A DNA stretch of 64,000 nt from Collinsella aerofaciens (GTDB lineage Bacteria > Actinomycetota > Coriobacteriia > Coriobacteriales > Coriobacteriaceae): positions 124,001 through 188,000 of the forward strand of contig NZ_JADMUF010000001.1 of the NCBI RefSeq assembly GCF_015546965.1. Direction: 5' to 3'. The position numbers were made by a program, and so were the translations under genes. The notes under the pieces were generated by a model that saw nothing but the letters and a program-made list of their open reading frames with translations, searched no databases and was not told the DNA's origin. This document shows, piece after piece, positions 1 through 8,899 of this stretch; the first letter of the stretch is position 1; every line of letters begins with the position of its first letter.

Positions 1-1892
1 TGCTTGACGATGATCTTGGCAGCGTCGGCAAAGATGACCTCGCCGGCGTTCTTGGCCAGGGTGACCTCGCCGGAGTCCAGAGCGGCGCGACGCTCCATGC
101 CGGTACCGACATAGGGAGCGGCAGGGTGAACCAGCGGCACGGCCTGACGCTGCATGTTAGCGCCCATCAGCGTACGCTTGGCGTCGTCGTGCTCGAGGAA
201 CGGGATCAGCGTGGCTGCGACGGAGAGCATCTGACGCGGCGAGACGTCCATGTAGTCGACGTCCTCGACGGGCACGTCGGCGGGAGCGCCGAAGGAGCCG
301 TCGAAGTCGCGGGTACGGGCAATCACGGTGTGCGGACGAACGATCTTGCCCTCGGCATCGGTCGTGATGAACTCGTTGGTCTTGGGATCGAGCGGCGTGT
401 TGGCCGGCGCGATGACGTGCTTCTCTTCCTCGTCAGCGGTCATCCAGTCGATCTGGTCGGTGGCAACGCCGTTCTCGACGCGACGGAACGGAGCCTCGAT
501 GAAGCCGTACTCGTTGACGCGGGCGTAGAGGGCGAGCGAGCCGATCAGGCCGATGTTGGGGCCTTCGGGGGTCTCGATCGGGCACATGCGGCTGTAGTGC
601 GAGTTGTGAACGTCGCGGACGGCCGTCGGCACGTTGGTGCGGCGGCTGGAGCCGGACTTGTGGCCGGCAAGACCGCCAGGGCCGAGTGCGGACAGGCGGC
701 GCTTGTGGGTCAGACCGGTCAGGGGGTTCGCCTGGTCCATGAACTGCGAGAGCTGCGAGGAACCGAAGAACTCCTTGATGGAGGCCACGATCGGGCGGAT
801 GTTGATGAGCGACTGCGGGGTGATCTCGTCGATGTCCTGGGAGCTCATGCGCTCACGGACGACGCGCTCCATACGGCTCATGCCGATACGGAACTGGTTG
901 GCGACGAGCTCGCCGACGGTACGGATGCGGCGGTTGCCAAAGTGGTCGATGTCGTCGACCTTGAAGCCCTGCTCGCCGGCAGCGAGGGACAGCAGGTAGC
1001 GCAGCGTCGCGACGATATCCTCGTCGGTGAGCACCGTGACCTCTTCCTCGGTGGTGAGGTTGAGCTTCTTTTTGACCTTGTAACGACCGACGCGGGCCAG
1101 ATCGTAGCGCTGCGGGTTAAAGAGCAGGCCCTCGAGCAGGCTGCGGGAAGCGTCCACGGTGGGAGGCTCGCCCGGGCGCAGGCGACGGTAGATCTCGATA
1201 AGGGCATCCTCACGGGTGAGGGCGGTATCGCGCTCCAGGGTGCGCTTGATCACATCGGAGTTGCCGAGCAGCTCGAGGATGTCGTCGTTGGTGACGGCAA
1301 TGCCAAGGGCGCGCAGGAACATCGTGGCGCTCTGCTTGCGCTTACGGTCAATGGAGACCATGAGCTGGTCGCGCTTGTCGACCTCAAACTCGAGCCAGGC
1401 ACCGCGGGACGGGATGATCTGGGCCTTGTAGATCTGCTTGCCCGAATCCATCTCGGAGCTGTAGTACACACCCGGGGAACGGACGAGCTGCGAAACGACG
1501 ATACGCTCGGTACCGTTGATGATGAAGGTGCCCTGATCGGTCATCATGGGGAAGTCGCCCATAAAGACGAGCTGCTCCTTGATCTCGCCGGTCTCCTTGT
1601 TGGTGAGACGGACGTCGGTCAGAAGCGGGGCCTGATAGGTCATGTCCTTCTCGCGGCACTCCTCGACGGTGTGCGCGGGGTCGCCGAACTGATGCTCGCC
1701 GAAGGTAACCTCGAGAACATGGTTCTGGCTCTGGATGGGGCTGGATTCCTTGAACGCCTCACGAAGGCCCTCGTCCTTAAAACGCTCAAAGGATTCCCTT
1801 TGAACAGAGATAAGGTTGGGGAGCTCCATGGCCTCCGGGATTTTCCCGAAGCTGACGCGCTTGCGCTCAGTGGCAGTGTATGCGTAGGTCAC
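1..1892 (-). CDS. rpoB: RNA polymerase subunit beta (5' part; runs off the window)
   Basis: This encodes the catalytic beta subunit of DNA-dependent RNA polymerase. Only about the first 630 residues are present; the rest lies beyond base 1. The start is a GTG at 1890-1892 with GGAGGA at 1901-1906, giving [20 protein letters not shown]. The rifampicin-binding cluster lies at about residues 375-405 ([10 protein letters not shown], then [13 protein letters not shown]). It carries the wild-type Ser, Asp, His and Ser residues at the classic resistance positions, so the sequence predicts a rifampicin-sensitive enzyme. The gene follows galU and rplL in the same direction, as the last part of a rplJL-rpoB neighbourhood. 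The long plus-strand frame over it is a shadow. Identity is certain from the continuous match to RpoB signatures. Confidence 0.97.
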   Translation of the reverse strand, partial: MTYAYTATERKRVSFGKIPEAMELPNLISVQRESFERFKDEGLREAFKESSPIQSQNHVLEVTFGEHQFGDPAHTVEECREKDMTYQAPLLTDVRLTNKETGEIKEQLVFMGDFPMMTDQGTFIINGTERIVVSQLVRSPGVYYSSEMDSGKQIYKAQIIPSRGAWLEFEVDKRDQLMVSIDRKRKQSATMFLRALGIAVTNDDILELLGNSDVIKRTLERDTALTREDALIEIYRRLRPGEPPTVDASRSLLEGLLFNPQRYDLARVGRYKVKKKLNLTTEEEVTVLTDEDIVATLRYLLSLAAGEQGFKVDDIDHFGNRRIRTVGELVANQFRIGMSRMERVVRERMSSQDIDEITPQSLINIRPIVASIKEFFGSSQLSQFMDQANPLTGLTHKRRLSALGPGGLAGHKSGSSRRTNVPTAVRDVHNSHYSRMCPIETPEGPNIGLIGSLALYARVNEYGFIEAPFRRVENGVATDQIDWMTADEEEKHVIAPANTPLDPKTNEFITTDAEGKIVRPHTVIARTRDFDGSFGAPADVPVEDVDYMDVSPRQMLSVAATLIPFLEHDDAKRTLMGANMQRQAVPLVHPAAPYVGTGMERRAALDSGEVTLAKNAGEVIFADAAKIIVK

Positions 1893-2125
1893 CAGGTTTT
1901 TCCTCCTTCACGGAAATGCTCGGTGGGTTGGCGAGGCATAGCTTCGCCAGTTATCGCAACCTAATAGTTTATCAGGTACCGACCGTTGGGCAAGAAAAGC
2001 CTTGACGCGATTGAGTTTTTGGAGTAGCAAAGTTTTTCGACAGAAAACACGCAGGTAGATGTATGTGTGTCGAACATCTGTTCATATATTTTCTGTGAAC
2101 AGAGAGCCGGAAATCGCAGCTCTTA

Positions 2126-2160
2126 TAAAAAACGGGCGCGAACCGAGGTCCACGCCCGTA
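2126..2160 (-). terminator. Intrinsic terminator after galU
   Basis: Read on the minus strand, an ACGGGCG/CGCCCGT stem is followed directly by six T. It lies 20 bases after the galU stop and separates galU from rpoB, so rpoB needs its own promoter between about 1900 and 2125. Confidence 0.8.
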
Positions 2161-2179
2161 AATGTCGATGCCCGAAGGC

Positions 2180-3088
2180 TTACTTGCGCATCAATCCGCC
2201 GCGCTCGTCGATGGCGTCCCAGAAGGCGCTTGCAAAGCGGGGGTCGCTTGCAGCCATGAGGGCGTTAGTGGCCATCCAGCCAGAGGGAGTGCCGGTGTCG
2301 TAGCCCGACAGCGGGTCGATGACGACAGCGTACATGGCCTCACGGTCAAGCGAGCGAGCCATGGCGTCGGTGAGTTGAATCTCGCCGCCCTTGCCGGCCT
2401 GCTGATCGGCGAGCAGGTCCATGACCAGCGGGCTCAGCAGATAGCGGCCGACGATGTACAGGTTGGACGGAGCCGCCTCGGGAGCGGGCTTCTCGACCAG
2501 ACCGCCGATGCGCCAAACGGCACCGGGCTCGTCGTCGGCAGCATTCTCGAAGCCCTCGAGCGAGCCAACGCGATCGCCGGCGATAACGCCGTAGCGGCTG
2601 ACTTCCTCGGGCGAGCAAGCAGCGACGGCGATAACCGAAGCGCCACCGTGCTCCTTGGAAACCGCGAGCATCTTGTCGCAAATGTCACGGTTAGGCACAA
2701 CGTAGTCGCCCAGAAGAACCAGGAAGTTCTCCCCTGCCACGGCGTCGGCAGCAGAGCGGATAGCATGGCCGAGGCCCTTGGGCTCGTACTGATAGCGGAA
2801 GTCGACCGGCATACCGCCAGCGTGGGCGACAGCATCGGCATAGGCATTCTTGCCGCGCTCGCGCAGCAGGTTCTCGAGCGAACGGTCGGGCTGGAAGTAG
2901 CTCAGCAGCTCGGGCTTACCGGGAGAGGTAACGATGATGGCGTCGTCGACCTCCTCGGGGTCGAGTGCCTCCTCAACGACATACTGAATGACCGGCTTGT
3001 CGAGCACCGGCAGCATCTCTTTGGGCGTGCACTTAGTGCCAGGCAGAAAACGCGTGCCAAGACCGGCGGCGGGGATGATTGCCTTCAT
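2180..3088 (-). CDS. galU: UTP-glucose-1-phosphate uridylyltransferase
   Basis: GalU makes UDP-glucose from UTP and glucose-1-phosphate for cell-surface polysaccharide and glycolipid synthesis. The 302-residue protein has the usual family length. It starts MKAIIPAAGLGTRFLPGTK, the nucleotide-binding G-x-G-T-R signature, followed by PKEMLPVLDKP. I chose the ATG at 3086-3088. An in-frame TTG three codons upstream sits only 3 bases from AAAGGA and would add MNN before the conserved start. It lies between rplL and rpoB, where no galU is expected, so it is an insertion into the ribosomal-RNA-polymerase cluster. It has its own terminator and probably its own promoter. Confidence 0.95.
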   Translation of the reverse strand: MKAIIPAAGLGTRFLPGTKCTPKEMLPVLDKPVIQYVVEEALDPEEVDDAIIVTSPGKPELLSYFQPDRSLENLLRERGKNAYADAVAHAGGMPVDFRYQYEPKGLGHAIRSAADAVAGENFLVLLGDYVVPNRDICDKMLAVSKEHGGASVIAVAACSPEEVSRYGVIAGDRVGSLEGFENAADDEPGAVWRIGGLVEKPAPEAAPSNLYIVGRYLLSPLVMDLLADQQAGKGGEIQLTDAMARSLDREAMYAVVIDPLSGYDTGTPSGWMATNALMAASDPRFASAFWDAIDERGGLMRK

Positions 3089-3340
3089 GTTATTCAAGGA
3101 TCCTTTCGCAGGCGCAGAATGCGCCCTATGCGTGCGACACGGCGGCCGCAGACCAAATTGCGATACCGAAGTATCTTACCGCCGGAGACATACGTCGCCG
3201 TAAGGCAAACGCAATTCTTCAGCAGGTCAACGCAAATTATTGCTCGAATGGTGCAATTTTACGCCCCAGCGGTAACGGGATTGGCACGGCGAAGACAACG
3301 GTGTTCTGCGTGCTGAGTAATGAGAATGAGGGGCCAATAC
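3089..3340. other. Intergenic region upstream of galU
   Basis: About 250 bases without a credible gene. On the minus strand it must hold the galU promoter, but I see no convincing -35/-10 pair. The short frames here have no RBS and no recognisable protein. Confidence 0.4.
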
Positions 3341-3377
3341 AAAAAAGACGGGGCTCGCAATGCGAACCCCGTCTGCA
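3341..3377 (-). terminator. Intrinsic terminator after rplL
   Basis: Minus-strand GACGGGG/CCCCGTC stem with a short loop followed by six T, 25 bases past the rplL stop. It ends the rplJ-rplL transcript. Confidence 0.85.
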
Positions 3378-3401
3378 AAGAAATCTGGCGAGAGAGCCTG
3401 A

Positions 3402-3779
3402 TTACTTGAGGGTGACAGCAGCGCCAGCAGCCTCGAGCTTCTCCTTGGCAGCCTCGGCGTCCTCCTTCTTGGCACCCTCGAGAACAGCCTTGGGAGCGCC
3501 CTCGACGACCTCCTTGGCCTCCTTCAGGCCAAGGTTGGTGAGCTCACGGACGGCCTTGATGACCTGGATCTTGTTGTCGCCGAAGCCCTCGAGCACGACG
3601 TCAAACTCGGTCTTCTCCTCGGCCTCAGCAGCGCCAGCAGCAGGAGCGGCGACAACAGCGGCAGGAGCAGCGGCGGAAACGCCGAAGGTGTCCTCGATAG
3701 CCTTGACGAGCTCGGAAGCCTCGAGAAGGGTCATTTCCTTAAGAGCATCGATGATCTCATCGGTGGTAAGCTTAGCCAT
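3402..3779 (-). CDS. rplL: 50S ribosomal protein L7/L12
   Basis: L7/L12 is the multicopy stalk protein that recruits translational GTPases to the ribosome. The 125-residue product has the N-terminal dimerisation part ([20 protein letters not shown]), an Ala-rich hinge at about 48-65, and the C-terminal factor-binding domain ending in a conserved [14 protein letters not shown] stretch. I took the ATG at 3777-3779, preceded by GAAAGGACT, rather than an upstream ATG that would add 11 non-conserved residues. It lies about 100 bases after rplJ and is presumably cotranscribed from the rplJ promoter. Confidence 0.98.
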   Translation of the reverse strand: MAKLTTDEIIDALKEMTLLEASELVKAIEDTFGVSAAAPAAVVAAPAAGAAEAEEKTEFDVVLEGFGDNKIQVIKAVRELTNLGLKEAKEVVEGAPKAVLEGAKKEDAEAAKEKLEAAGAAVTLK

Positions 3780-3881
3780 TTCTAAGTCCTTTCGGTTTCC
3801 GTGCGGATGCACGGAGATCAGTTAAAACACGGCGCGAATGCGCCAAGGGTGCGGCGTTGCCGCCGCGAGTGAAAACAGCGA

Positions 3882-4403
3882 CTAGGCTGCCTTCTGCTCG
3901 GAGACCTGCTGGATCGAACGAGCGAGACCAGAGGAAACGCCGTTGACGCAGACAGCGATGTCGCGAGCGAAACCGGAGATGAGACCGGCGATCTGGCCGA
4001 GAAGCTGGTCCTTGGTGGGCAGCTCGGCGATAGCCTTAACATCATCAGCGGAAACGGCCTTGCCGTCGGAGATACCGCCCTTGATCTCAAGGACGCCCTT
4101 GGACTTAGCGGAGAAGTCCTTAAGGGCCTTAGCGGCCTCGACCGGCTCGGACTCGTAGAACACATAAGCGACGGGGCCGGCGAGGATCTCGTCGAGCTCG
4201 GGCTGCTCCTGGTTCTTGAGTGCGATCTTGACCAGGTTGTTCTTGTAGACCTTCATCTCGGCGCCGCACTCGCGAAGCTGATGACGCAGCTCCTGAGCCT
4301 GCTTAACCGTCAGACCGTTGTAGTTGACGACGAACAGACCGGCGTTCTCGGCGATACGGGACTCGATCTCTGCAACCTTGTCGATTTTGTACTGCTGGGG
4401 CAT
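3882..4403 (-). CDS. rplJ: 50S ribosomal protein L10
   Basis: L10 anchors the L7/L12 stalk dimers to 23S rRNA and, bound to L12, represses its own mRNA. The 173-residue protein starts MPQQYKIDKVAEIESRIAEN and has the typical L10 N-terminal RNA-binding domain (FVVNYNGLTVKQAQELR) and a C-terminal helix for L12 binding. The start ATG at 4401-4403 follows GAGGAGGTG. Its upstream region carries an L10-leader-like structure and a promoter. It is not next to rplA, its normal neighbour; about 22 kb of other genes lie between them. Confidence 0.98.
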   Translation of the reverse strand: MPQQYKIDKVAEIESRIAENAGLFVVNYNGLTVKQAQELRHQLRECGAEMKVYKNNLVKIALKNQEQPELDEILAGPVAYVFYESEPVEAAKALKDFSAKSKGVLEIKGGISDGKAVSADDVKAIAELPTKDQLLGQIAGLISGFARDIAVCVNGVSSGLARSIQQVSEQKAA

Positions 4404-4477
4404 GAATTACACCTCCTCGAATTCTTTCCGGGCACGGTCCGCCACAAGGACGTGACGGGGGCATGTCCAAAAAGAAA

Positions 4478-4606
4478 GCCCCCGCGCTGCATGAGCGACG
4501 GGGGCGAGAAGACATATCTACTCGACCACCTCGGCTGGCGGGATATCCCATTAAGCTCGCGGGTAAGACCCGTTTGCGCCGGCTGTCTCTGGCAGCGGAT
4601 TCGTGC
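4478..4606 (-). promoter_or_regulatory. L10 (rplJ) leader with attenuator-like hairpin
   Basis: Read on the minus strand, this leader contains AGAGACAGCCGGCGCAA, then CTTAA, then GCCAGCCGAGGTGG, which resembles the kink-turn L10-binding leader of Gram-positive rplJ mRNAs. It ends in a GCCCCCG/CGGGGGC hairpin (4478-4505) followed by a T-rich tract (4468-4477), which looks like an intrinsic terminator 70-100 bases before rplJ. The expected mechanism is autoregulation by L10-L12 through termination. The assignment rests on motif recall, not on a covariance search. Confidence 0.75.
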
Positions 4607-4619
4607 GTGAACCGAAAGT

Positions 4620-4648
4620 ATTATGGCGGGGACCCCGGCGTCGGTCAA
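4620..4648 (-). promoter_or_regulatory. Sigma70-type promoter for rplJ-rplL
   Basis: Minus-strand TTGACC (4643-4648), a 17-base spacer and CATAAT (4620-4625), placed just upstream of the L10 leader. The -35 box overlaps the outer arm of the long palindrome to its right. Confidence 0.65.
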
Positions 4649-4849
4649 CGAGAAACCGGGCTGCACACAATTCCACCATCCGGCCGCACCGCCGAAGGCC
4701 GGGCGCAAGGTTTTCGCTCGGTCAGGTCCTGGGCTCGCACGAAGAGCACATTAAGTGCTCTTCGGCTCGTGCGGAATCTACGAAAACCTTGCGCCCGGCC
4801 TTCGGCGGCGCGGCCTGCGGTGACTTTGGGGCAGCCCGGTTTCCCGTTG
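4646..4849. repeat. 204-bp nested imperfect palindrome
   Basis: Three nested inverted repeats share one centre. The outer arms are 4646-4664 and 4831-4849. The inner arms are a perfect 26-bp pair at 4691-4716 and 4781-4806. The central hairpin is 4741-4749 with 4755-4763. Transcribed from either side it would form one very long hairpin. It lies between the convergent-looking end of the aminotransferase gene and the rplJ promoter. I see no coding potential, although the arms create mirrored short frames. Confidence 0.8.
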
Positions 4850-4908
4850 GCCGGCGCCCCCACTCATAAGCCTTAAGTCGGTGGGCTGATGTGTTGCGTC
4901 CCTGATGG

Positions 4909-6045
4909 CTACAGGGTTGAAATGAAGGTGGACAGGCGGTGGAGGCCTTCGTCTAGGTCTTTGTCGGAGACGCAGTAGCTGAGGCGGATGTGGCCTTCGG
5001 TGCCGAAGCAGTTTCCGGGGACTAGGGCTACGTTGGCCTCTTTGATGGCTTTGATGCAGAAGTCTTCGCTGACAAGGCCGAACTTTTTGATGCTCGGGAA
5101 AGTGTAGAAGGCTCCTGCTGGCTCTACTACGTCGAGGCCCATGTCGTCTAAGGCGGCGAGTGCGCGTTCGCGGCGGGCTCGGTAGACTTTGAGCATGGGG
5201 GTTGGGTCGACGGTCAGGGCTCGGGCTGCGGCGTCCATCTCGAAGGAGACGGCGCTCGATACTAGGTATTGGTGAGCCTTGGCGACCTCGGCGATGACGG
5301 GCCCTGCCGCTGCAAGCCAGCCCAAGCGCCAGCCGGTCATGGCCCAGGGCTTGGAGAAGCTTTCGATAACTACCGTCTGATCGCGAAGCGCCGGGTGGCG
5401 CTGGGCAAAGCGCTCGTAGCCATCCACATAAACCAGGCGGTTGTATACGTCGTCGCAGACCACGTAGATGCCCGCCTGTTCTGCCACGTGTGCCACGGCG
5501 TCGAGCGATGCCGCGTTGAGGATGCAGCCTGTAGGATTGTTGGGCGTGCAGATGACAATGGCCTTGGTCGCCGGCGTCACGCAAGCACGAAGTGCGTCCT
5601 CGTCAATCTGGAATTGCGCAGGCTCCGTATCCAAAAAGACCGCCTTGGCATGGTTGGCCACGACGATGCTTTCGTACAGGCCAAAGGCAGGCGTGGGGAT
5701 AATGACCTCGTCGCCGGGGTTGAGCATAGCCATGAATGTTGCCGACAGTGCCTCGGTCGCACCGTCGGTCAGGATGACCTCGTCGGCCGAAAACATAAGG
5801 CCCGCGTCCCCCATATAAGCAGACAACGCCTCACGCAGGGCGGGGCGACCGTTGTTGGGCGGATAGTGCGTGTCACCGCGGCCCAACGAAGCAGTCACCT
5901 CGGCGCTAATCACATCGGGCGTGGGAAAATCGGGCTCGCCAAGCGCAAGCGCGATGCACCCCGGGTGCTGGGCGGCGAGCGCGTTGATCCGGCGGATACC
6001 GGAGGGCTTGAGCGTGGCAAGCGAGGTATTCATGGGCAGTCGCAT
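4909..6045 (-). CDS. PLP-dependent aminotransferase, class I/II (AspC-like)
   Basis: A fold-type I aminotransferase of 378 residues, probably transferring amino groups between an aspartate- or aromatic-type amino acid and 2-oxoglutarate. Visible motifs are GEPDFPTP near residue 36, NNPTG at 169-173, the PLP-pyridine Asp in CDDVY at 197-201, and the Schiff-base Lys232 in SFSKPWAMTGWR. The ATG at 6043-6045 follows GAAAGGAACGCC. A second ATG four codons in is less well spaced. The gene is monocistronic, divergent from the next gene, and has no simple terminator besides the palindrome after it. The exact substrate cannot be told from the sequence. Confidence 0.9.
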   Translation of the reverse strand: MRLPMNTSLATLKPSGIRRINALAAQHPGCIALALGEPDFPTPDVISAEVTASLGRGDTHYPPNNGRPALREALSAYMGDAGLMFSADEVILTDGATEALSATFMAMLNPGDEVIIPTPAFGLYESIVVANHAKAVFLDTEPAQFQIDEDALRACVTPATKAIVICTPNNPTGCILNAASLDAVAHVAEQAGIYVVCDDVYNRLVYVDGYERFAQRHPALRDQTVVIESFSKPWAMTGWRLGWLAAAGPVIAEVAKAHQYLVSSAVSFEMDAAARALTVDPTPMLKVYRARRERALAALDDMGLDVVEPAGAFYTFPSIKKFGLVSEDFCIKAIKEANVALVPGNCFGTEGHIRLSYCVSDKDLDEGLHRLSTFISTL

Positions 6046-6138
6046 GGCGTTCCTTTCGTAAGGGTTGCACTAGGATAGCGCGGCGGGGCGCCGCCAGACG
6101 GTGTAACCTAAACGGAAACGAGCCGGAAAGGAGATGAC

Positions 6139-6801
6139 ATGGAGACGACCGCGCGTGGCGACGTACCAAAAACACTGCAAACCATTGCGTATATCAGCAT
6201 TCCCAATAGCGCCGATCTTGATTTTTTGCTCTGGGACCTGCAGGATGCCATCGCGGCCTATGCCCGGTTTTCCGGCACCGCACTCCCCCACTCGGTCGAC
6301 TTGAAGGCAAATGACGCCGGCAGCGTTGCCGATGGCATCGTGCTGGCCATTGAAGATATGGCTGACGATGAGACGTTGACTGCTATCGAGCAGGCGCTTG
6401 AGCGCTTTGGCAGTACGGGAACACGTGTCTATGCCGTGATTCGAGCCGCACAACAGGGCGCTGAGCAGGCGCGTGAAGCCGCCGTTCGCCTGCACAAGGC
6501 ATGTGAGCGCCATGACCAATTGTGGTGTGGCGGCGTTGCCATCTGCGCCGGCAGCGGCATTGCGGCGCTTCGTCGCTCCCCGCGCATGGGACTCTTGCGG
6601 CGACCGTTTTCGGAAGCGATGGATAAGCTTGTGGGCGCTGTGCGCATGGGCTGCTCCGTCGAGCATGCACAGCGACTTGGCGGCGGCAATGCCGCCAACG
6701 TCGACGCCGACGGCATGGTTTGCGCCGAGCCAGCCGTGCCCGCGCCGATCTGGCGAGGTGTTCTGAAACGTCTGGGCGCCCACGCTCAAACAAAAATCTA
6801 A
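6139..6801 (+). CDS. Conserved hypothetical, possibly flavodoxin-fold
   Basis: The 220-residue product is not firmly recognised. The AAAGGAG at 6127-6133 and the ATG at 6139 mark a good start. The central part has a pattern I associate with flavodoxin/NADPH-FMN-reductase-like proteins: a hydrophobic strand then WCGGVAICAGSG (about 134-145), a Ser-Pro-Arg segment, and the helix FSEAMDKLVGAVRMG. There is no signal peptide or membrane segment. The N-terminal flavin-binding loop is not clear, so a flavin cofactor is only a guess. It is divergent from the aminotransferase gene and faces the DNA glycosylase gene tail to tail with one base between them. Confidence 0.75.
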   Translation: METTARGDVPKTLQTIAYISIPNSADLDFLLWDLQDAIAAYARFSGTALPHSVDLKANDAGSVADGIVLAIEDMADDETLTAIEQALERFGSTGTRVYAVIRAAQQGAEQAREAAVRLHKACERHDQLWCGGVAICAGSGIAALRRSPRMGLLRRPFSEAMDKLVGAVRMGCSVEHAQRLGGGNAANVDADGMVCAEPAVPAPIWRGVLKRLGAHAQTKI

Positions 6802-6802
6802 A

Positions 6803-7366
6803 TTAAATAACAGCCCAGTCGACGGCTTCGTGCCAACGCTCAACAAGACGCTCCAGGCGCCAGGCGGCATTGGCGGGACTTGTCGAGGGCAGGACGATGG
6901 CAGGCAGCCCCGTCCGATCTTGCAAGTAGCGTTTGTAGAGTCGCCCTGCCGTACCGCCGTTACAGACAACGACCTCGATCGACGCGACATCGGTAATGCG
7001 CTCGATATGTGCCGGCACAACGTTGCGAATGCTCGCGTCGCTCGAGCCCTTAATGTCGCAGCTCTCGATTGCATCCCACAGGGCCACGCCGCCGTTCAGC
7101 AGCATGACCCGCTTGGCGGCAATGGAAGCATCGAGCGTCGCGGGCTCACCACTTGCCAAAGGGTCGCCCTCGTTGGGTGGCACAGGCACACCGAGGCACG
7201 CGGCCATCACGCGCCAAAAGCGATTCTGAGGGTTGCCGTAATAAAAGGCATTGGCGCGCGAAAGCACCGAGGGAAACGACCCGAGCACCAAAACGCGCGA
7301 GTGCTGGTCGAACACAGGCTCAAACCCATGCTCAATATGTTGATAATCCTCGTCAGACACGGCCAT
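6803..7366 (-). CDS. DNA-deoxyinosine/uracil glycosylase family protein
   Basis: A 187-residue member of the uracil-DNA glycosylase superfamily, of the short type annotated as DNA-deoxyinosine glycosylase, which removes deaminated bases from DNA. The catalytic-pocket motif GSFPS is at 29-33, followed by FYYGNPQNRFW at 41-51, and the DNA-intercalation motif LPSTSPANA lies near 158-166. It starts at the ATG 7364-7366, only 3 bases past the end of the glycosidase gene, so the two are probably cotranscribed. The association with a glycosidase looks incidental. Confidence 0.88.
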   Translation of the reverse strand: MAVSDEDYQHIEHGFEPVFDQHSRVLVLGSFPSVLSRANAFYYGNPQNRFWRVMAACLGVPVPPNEGDPLASGEPATLDASIAAKRVMLLNGGVALWDAIESCDIKGSSDASIRNVVPAHIERITDVASIEVVVCNGGTAGRLYKRYLQDRTGLPAIVLPSTSPANAAWRLERLVERWHEAVDWAVI

Positions 7367-7369
7367 GGG

Positions 7370-8746
7370 CTAGGCCCTCAACAGATAGCGCACCTCGTAG
7401 GGCGCAAGCTCAAGGGAGCCAGCCAGCTCGACCGTGGGCACGCCGTCGGCAAGCAGGTCGACAAAGGACCCGTTGAGTTCGCCGGCGCCAAAGGTGTAAG
7501 GCTCACCCACGGCATTCACCGCCACGAGTACCGTCGCGCCGTCACAGGCGCGCTCGAACAGCAGCTGCTTGTTCTGGATCACCACGTTGCGATAGGCACC
7601 GTAGCTGAGAGCACGGGCAGCCGCGTCGTCGGCCGAGCGAAGGTGTGCGAGTTGCGTGATGAACGCCGTCAGCTCGTTGGGCGCAGGCTCATTGAGCGCA
7701 GGTCGCAGTGCCCAGTCGCCATCGGGGCCACCCTTTTCGCCGGCAATTCCCCACTCGCTGCCATAGTAGACGCACGGGATGCCCGGCATGCCAAAGAGCA
7801 TGCCATAGGCGGGACGCAGGCACGACTTGTCGGTGAGGATGCTCGCCAGGCGCGGCACGTCGTGGTTGTCGACAAACGACAGCAGATGTTTGCCGCGGTA
7901 GATGCACCACGGATCGCCGCCAAACTGGCGGTGCAGCGAATGGGCGATCTCGAACATGTTGACCGAGTTAAAGCTGGAGTACAGACCCTTGTAGCACTCG
8001 TAGTTGGTGCAGGAGTCGAGCATCTCGTCGTTGACGATTTGGTTGTAGTCGCCGTGGAGCGTCTCGCCGATCAGCACAAAGTCGGGCCTGAGCTCACGGG
8101 TAAAGGCGTGCAGGTGACGCATAAAGTCGCGGTCGAGCATATAGGCAACGTCCAGGCGCAGGCCGTCGACGCCAAAGACCTCGGCCCAGCGGCGCACAGA
8201 CTCAAGCAGGTAATCGACCACGGCGGGATTTTGCAGGTTGAGCTTCACAAGCTCAAAATGACCTTCCCAGCCCTCGTACCAAAAGCCGTCGCCATAGCAG
8301 GAGTCGCCGTCAAAGCTGATGTGGAACCAGTCCTTGTAGGGCGAGTCCCACTTGCGCTCCTGCACATCGCGGAAAGCCCAAAAGCCGCGACCGACGTGGT
8401 TGAAGACGGCATCGAGCACCACGCGAATGCCATGGGCATGCAGCGTCTCGCACACGGCGGCAAAATCGGCATCCCCGCCCAGGCGACGGTCGAGATGGCG
8501 CAGGCTGCGCGTATCGTAGCCGTGGCTATCAGACTCGAGCGGCGGGTTGATGAGCACAGCGCCAATACCGAGTTCCTGCAGGTAATCGGCCCATTGGGCG
8601 ATTTTCATGATGGGGGCATCGGGGTTGGGTGCAGTGCCGGCAGCTTGGGAGAGTTCGTCCTCGGCAACGGGCGCGGCGTTTTCGCGCGGAGCTCCGCAAA
8701 AGCCCAGCGGATAGATCTGATAGAACGTCGTCTCGTATGCCCACAT
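7370..8746 (-). CDS. GH13 alpha-glucan glycosidase (cytosolic)
   Basis: An alpha-amylase-family hydrolase of 458 residues. All four GH13 regions are visible: DAVFNH (112-117), GLRLDV with nucleophile Asp199, LIGETLHG with acid/base Glu228, and FVDNHD with Asp296. A C-terminal beta-sandwich ends at LLRA. There is no signal peptide, so it should act in the cytoplasm on short maltodextrins. The start at 8744-8746 follows GGGAGGTTGCT. It lacks the long N-terminal domain of neopullulanases, so the preferred substrate is uncertain. It is the first gene of a pair with the DNA glycosylase. Confidence 0.93.
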   Translation of the reverse strand: MWAYETTFYQIYPLGFCGAPRENAAPVAEDELSQAAGTAPNPDAPIMKIAQWADYLQELGIGAVLINPPLESDSHGYDTRSLRHLDRRLGGDADFAAVCETLHAHGIRVVLDAVFNHVGRGFWAFRDVQERKWDSPYKDWFHISFDGDSCYGDGFWYEGWEGHFELVKLNLQNPAVVDYLLESVRRWAEVFGVDGLRLDVAYMLDRDFMRHLHAFTRELRPDFVLIGETLHGDYNQIVNDEMLDSCTNYECYKGLYSSFNSVNMFEIAHSLHRQFGGDPWCIYRGKHLLSFVDNHDVPRLASILTDKSCLRPAYGMLFGMPGIPCVYYGSEWGIAGEKGGPDGDWALRPALNEPAPNELTAFITQLAHLRSADDAAARALSYGAYRNVVIQNKQLLFERACDGATVLVAVNAVGEPYTFGAGELNGSFVDLLADGVPTVELAGSLELAPYEVRYLLRA

Positions 8747-8817
8747 AGCAACCTCCCGGTAAGCTCAACACAACGATATCCATTGTATGCCCAGCTTGTA
8801 TCCTCTTCCCCAAAATA

Positions 8818-8884
8818 AGTTGCGGTGGAATAGTTCCTGTTTGAGCCTTCAGAGGCCTTAACCAGGAACTATTCCACCGCAACT
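8818..8884. repeat. 67-bp palindromic element, copy 1
   Basis: Perfect 22-bp inverted arms (8818-8839 and 8863-8884) beginning AGTTGCGGTGGAATA surround a 23-base centre. A second element of the same length with the same 15-base left end, and a different stem core, lies at 44917-44983. This copy starts 16 bases after the MFS stop, so it may also end that transcript. Confidence 0.85.
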
Positions 8885-8899
8885 GATGAGGGAACATGA

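Noticed and set aside
126-1964. 612-codon open frame on the plus strand
   Set aside because: It lies exactly antisense to rpoB, whose minus-strand translation matches RpoB throughout. The plus frame is a shadow of GC-rich codon use.
4603-4876. Small proteins encoded in the palindrome near rplJ
   Set aside because: The similar frames on both strands are explained by the inverted-repeat arms. None has a convincing RBS, and the region is the rplJ promoter and leader.
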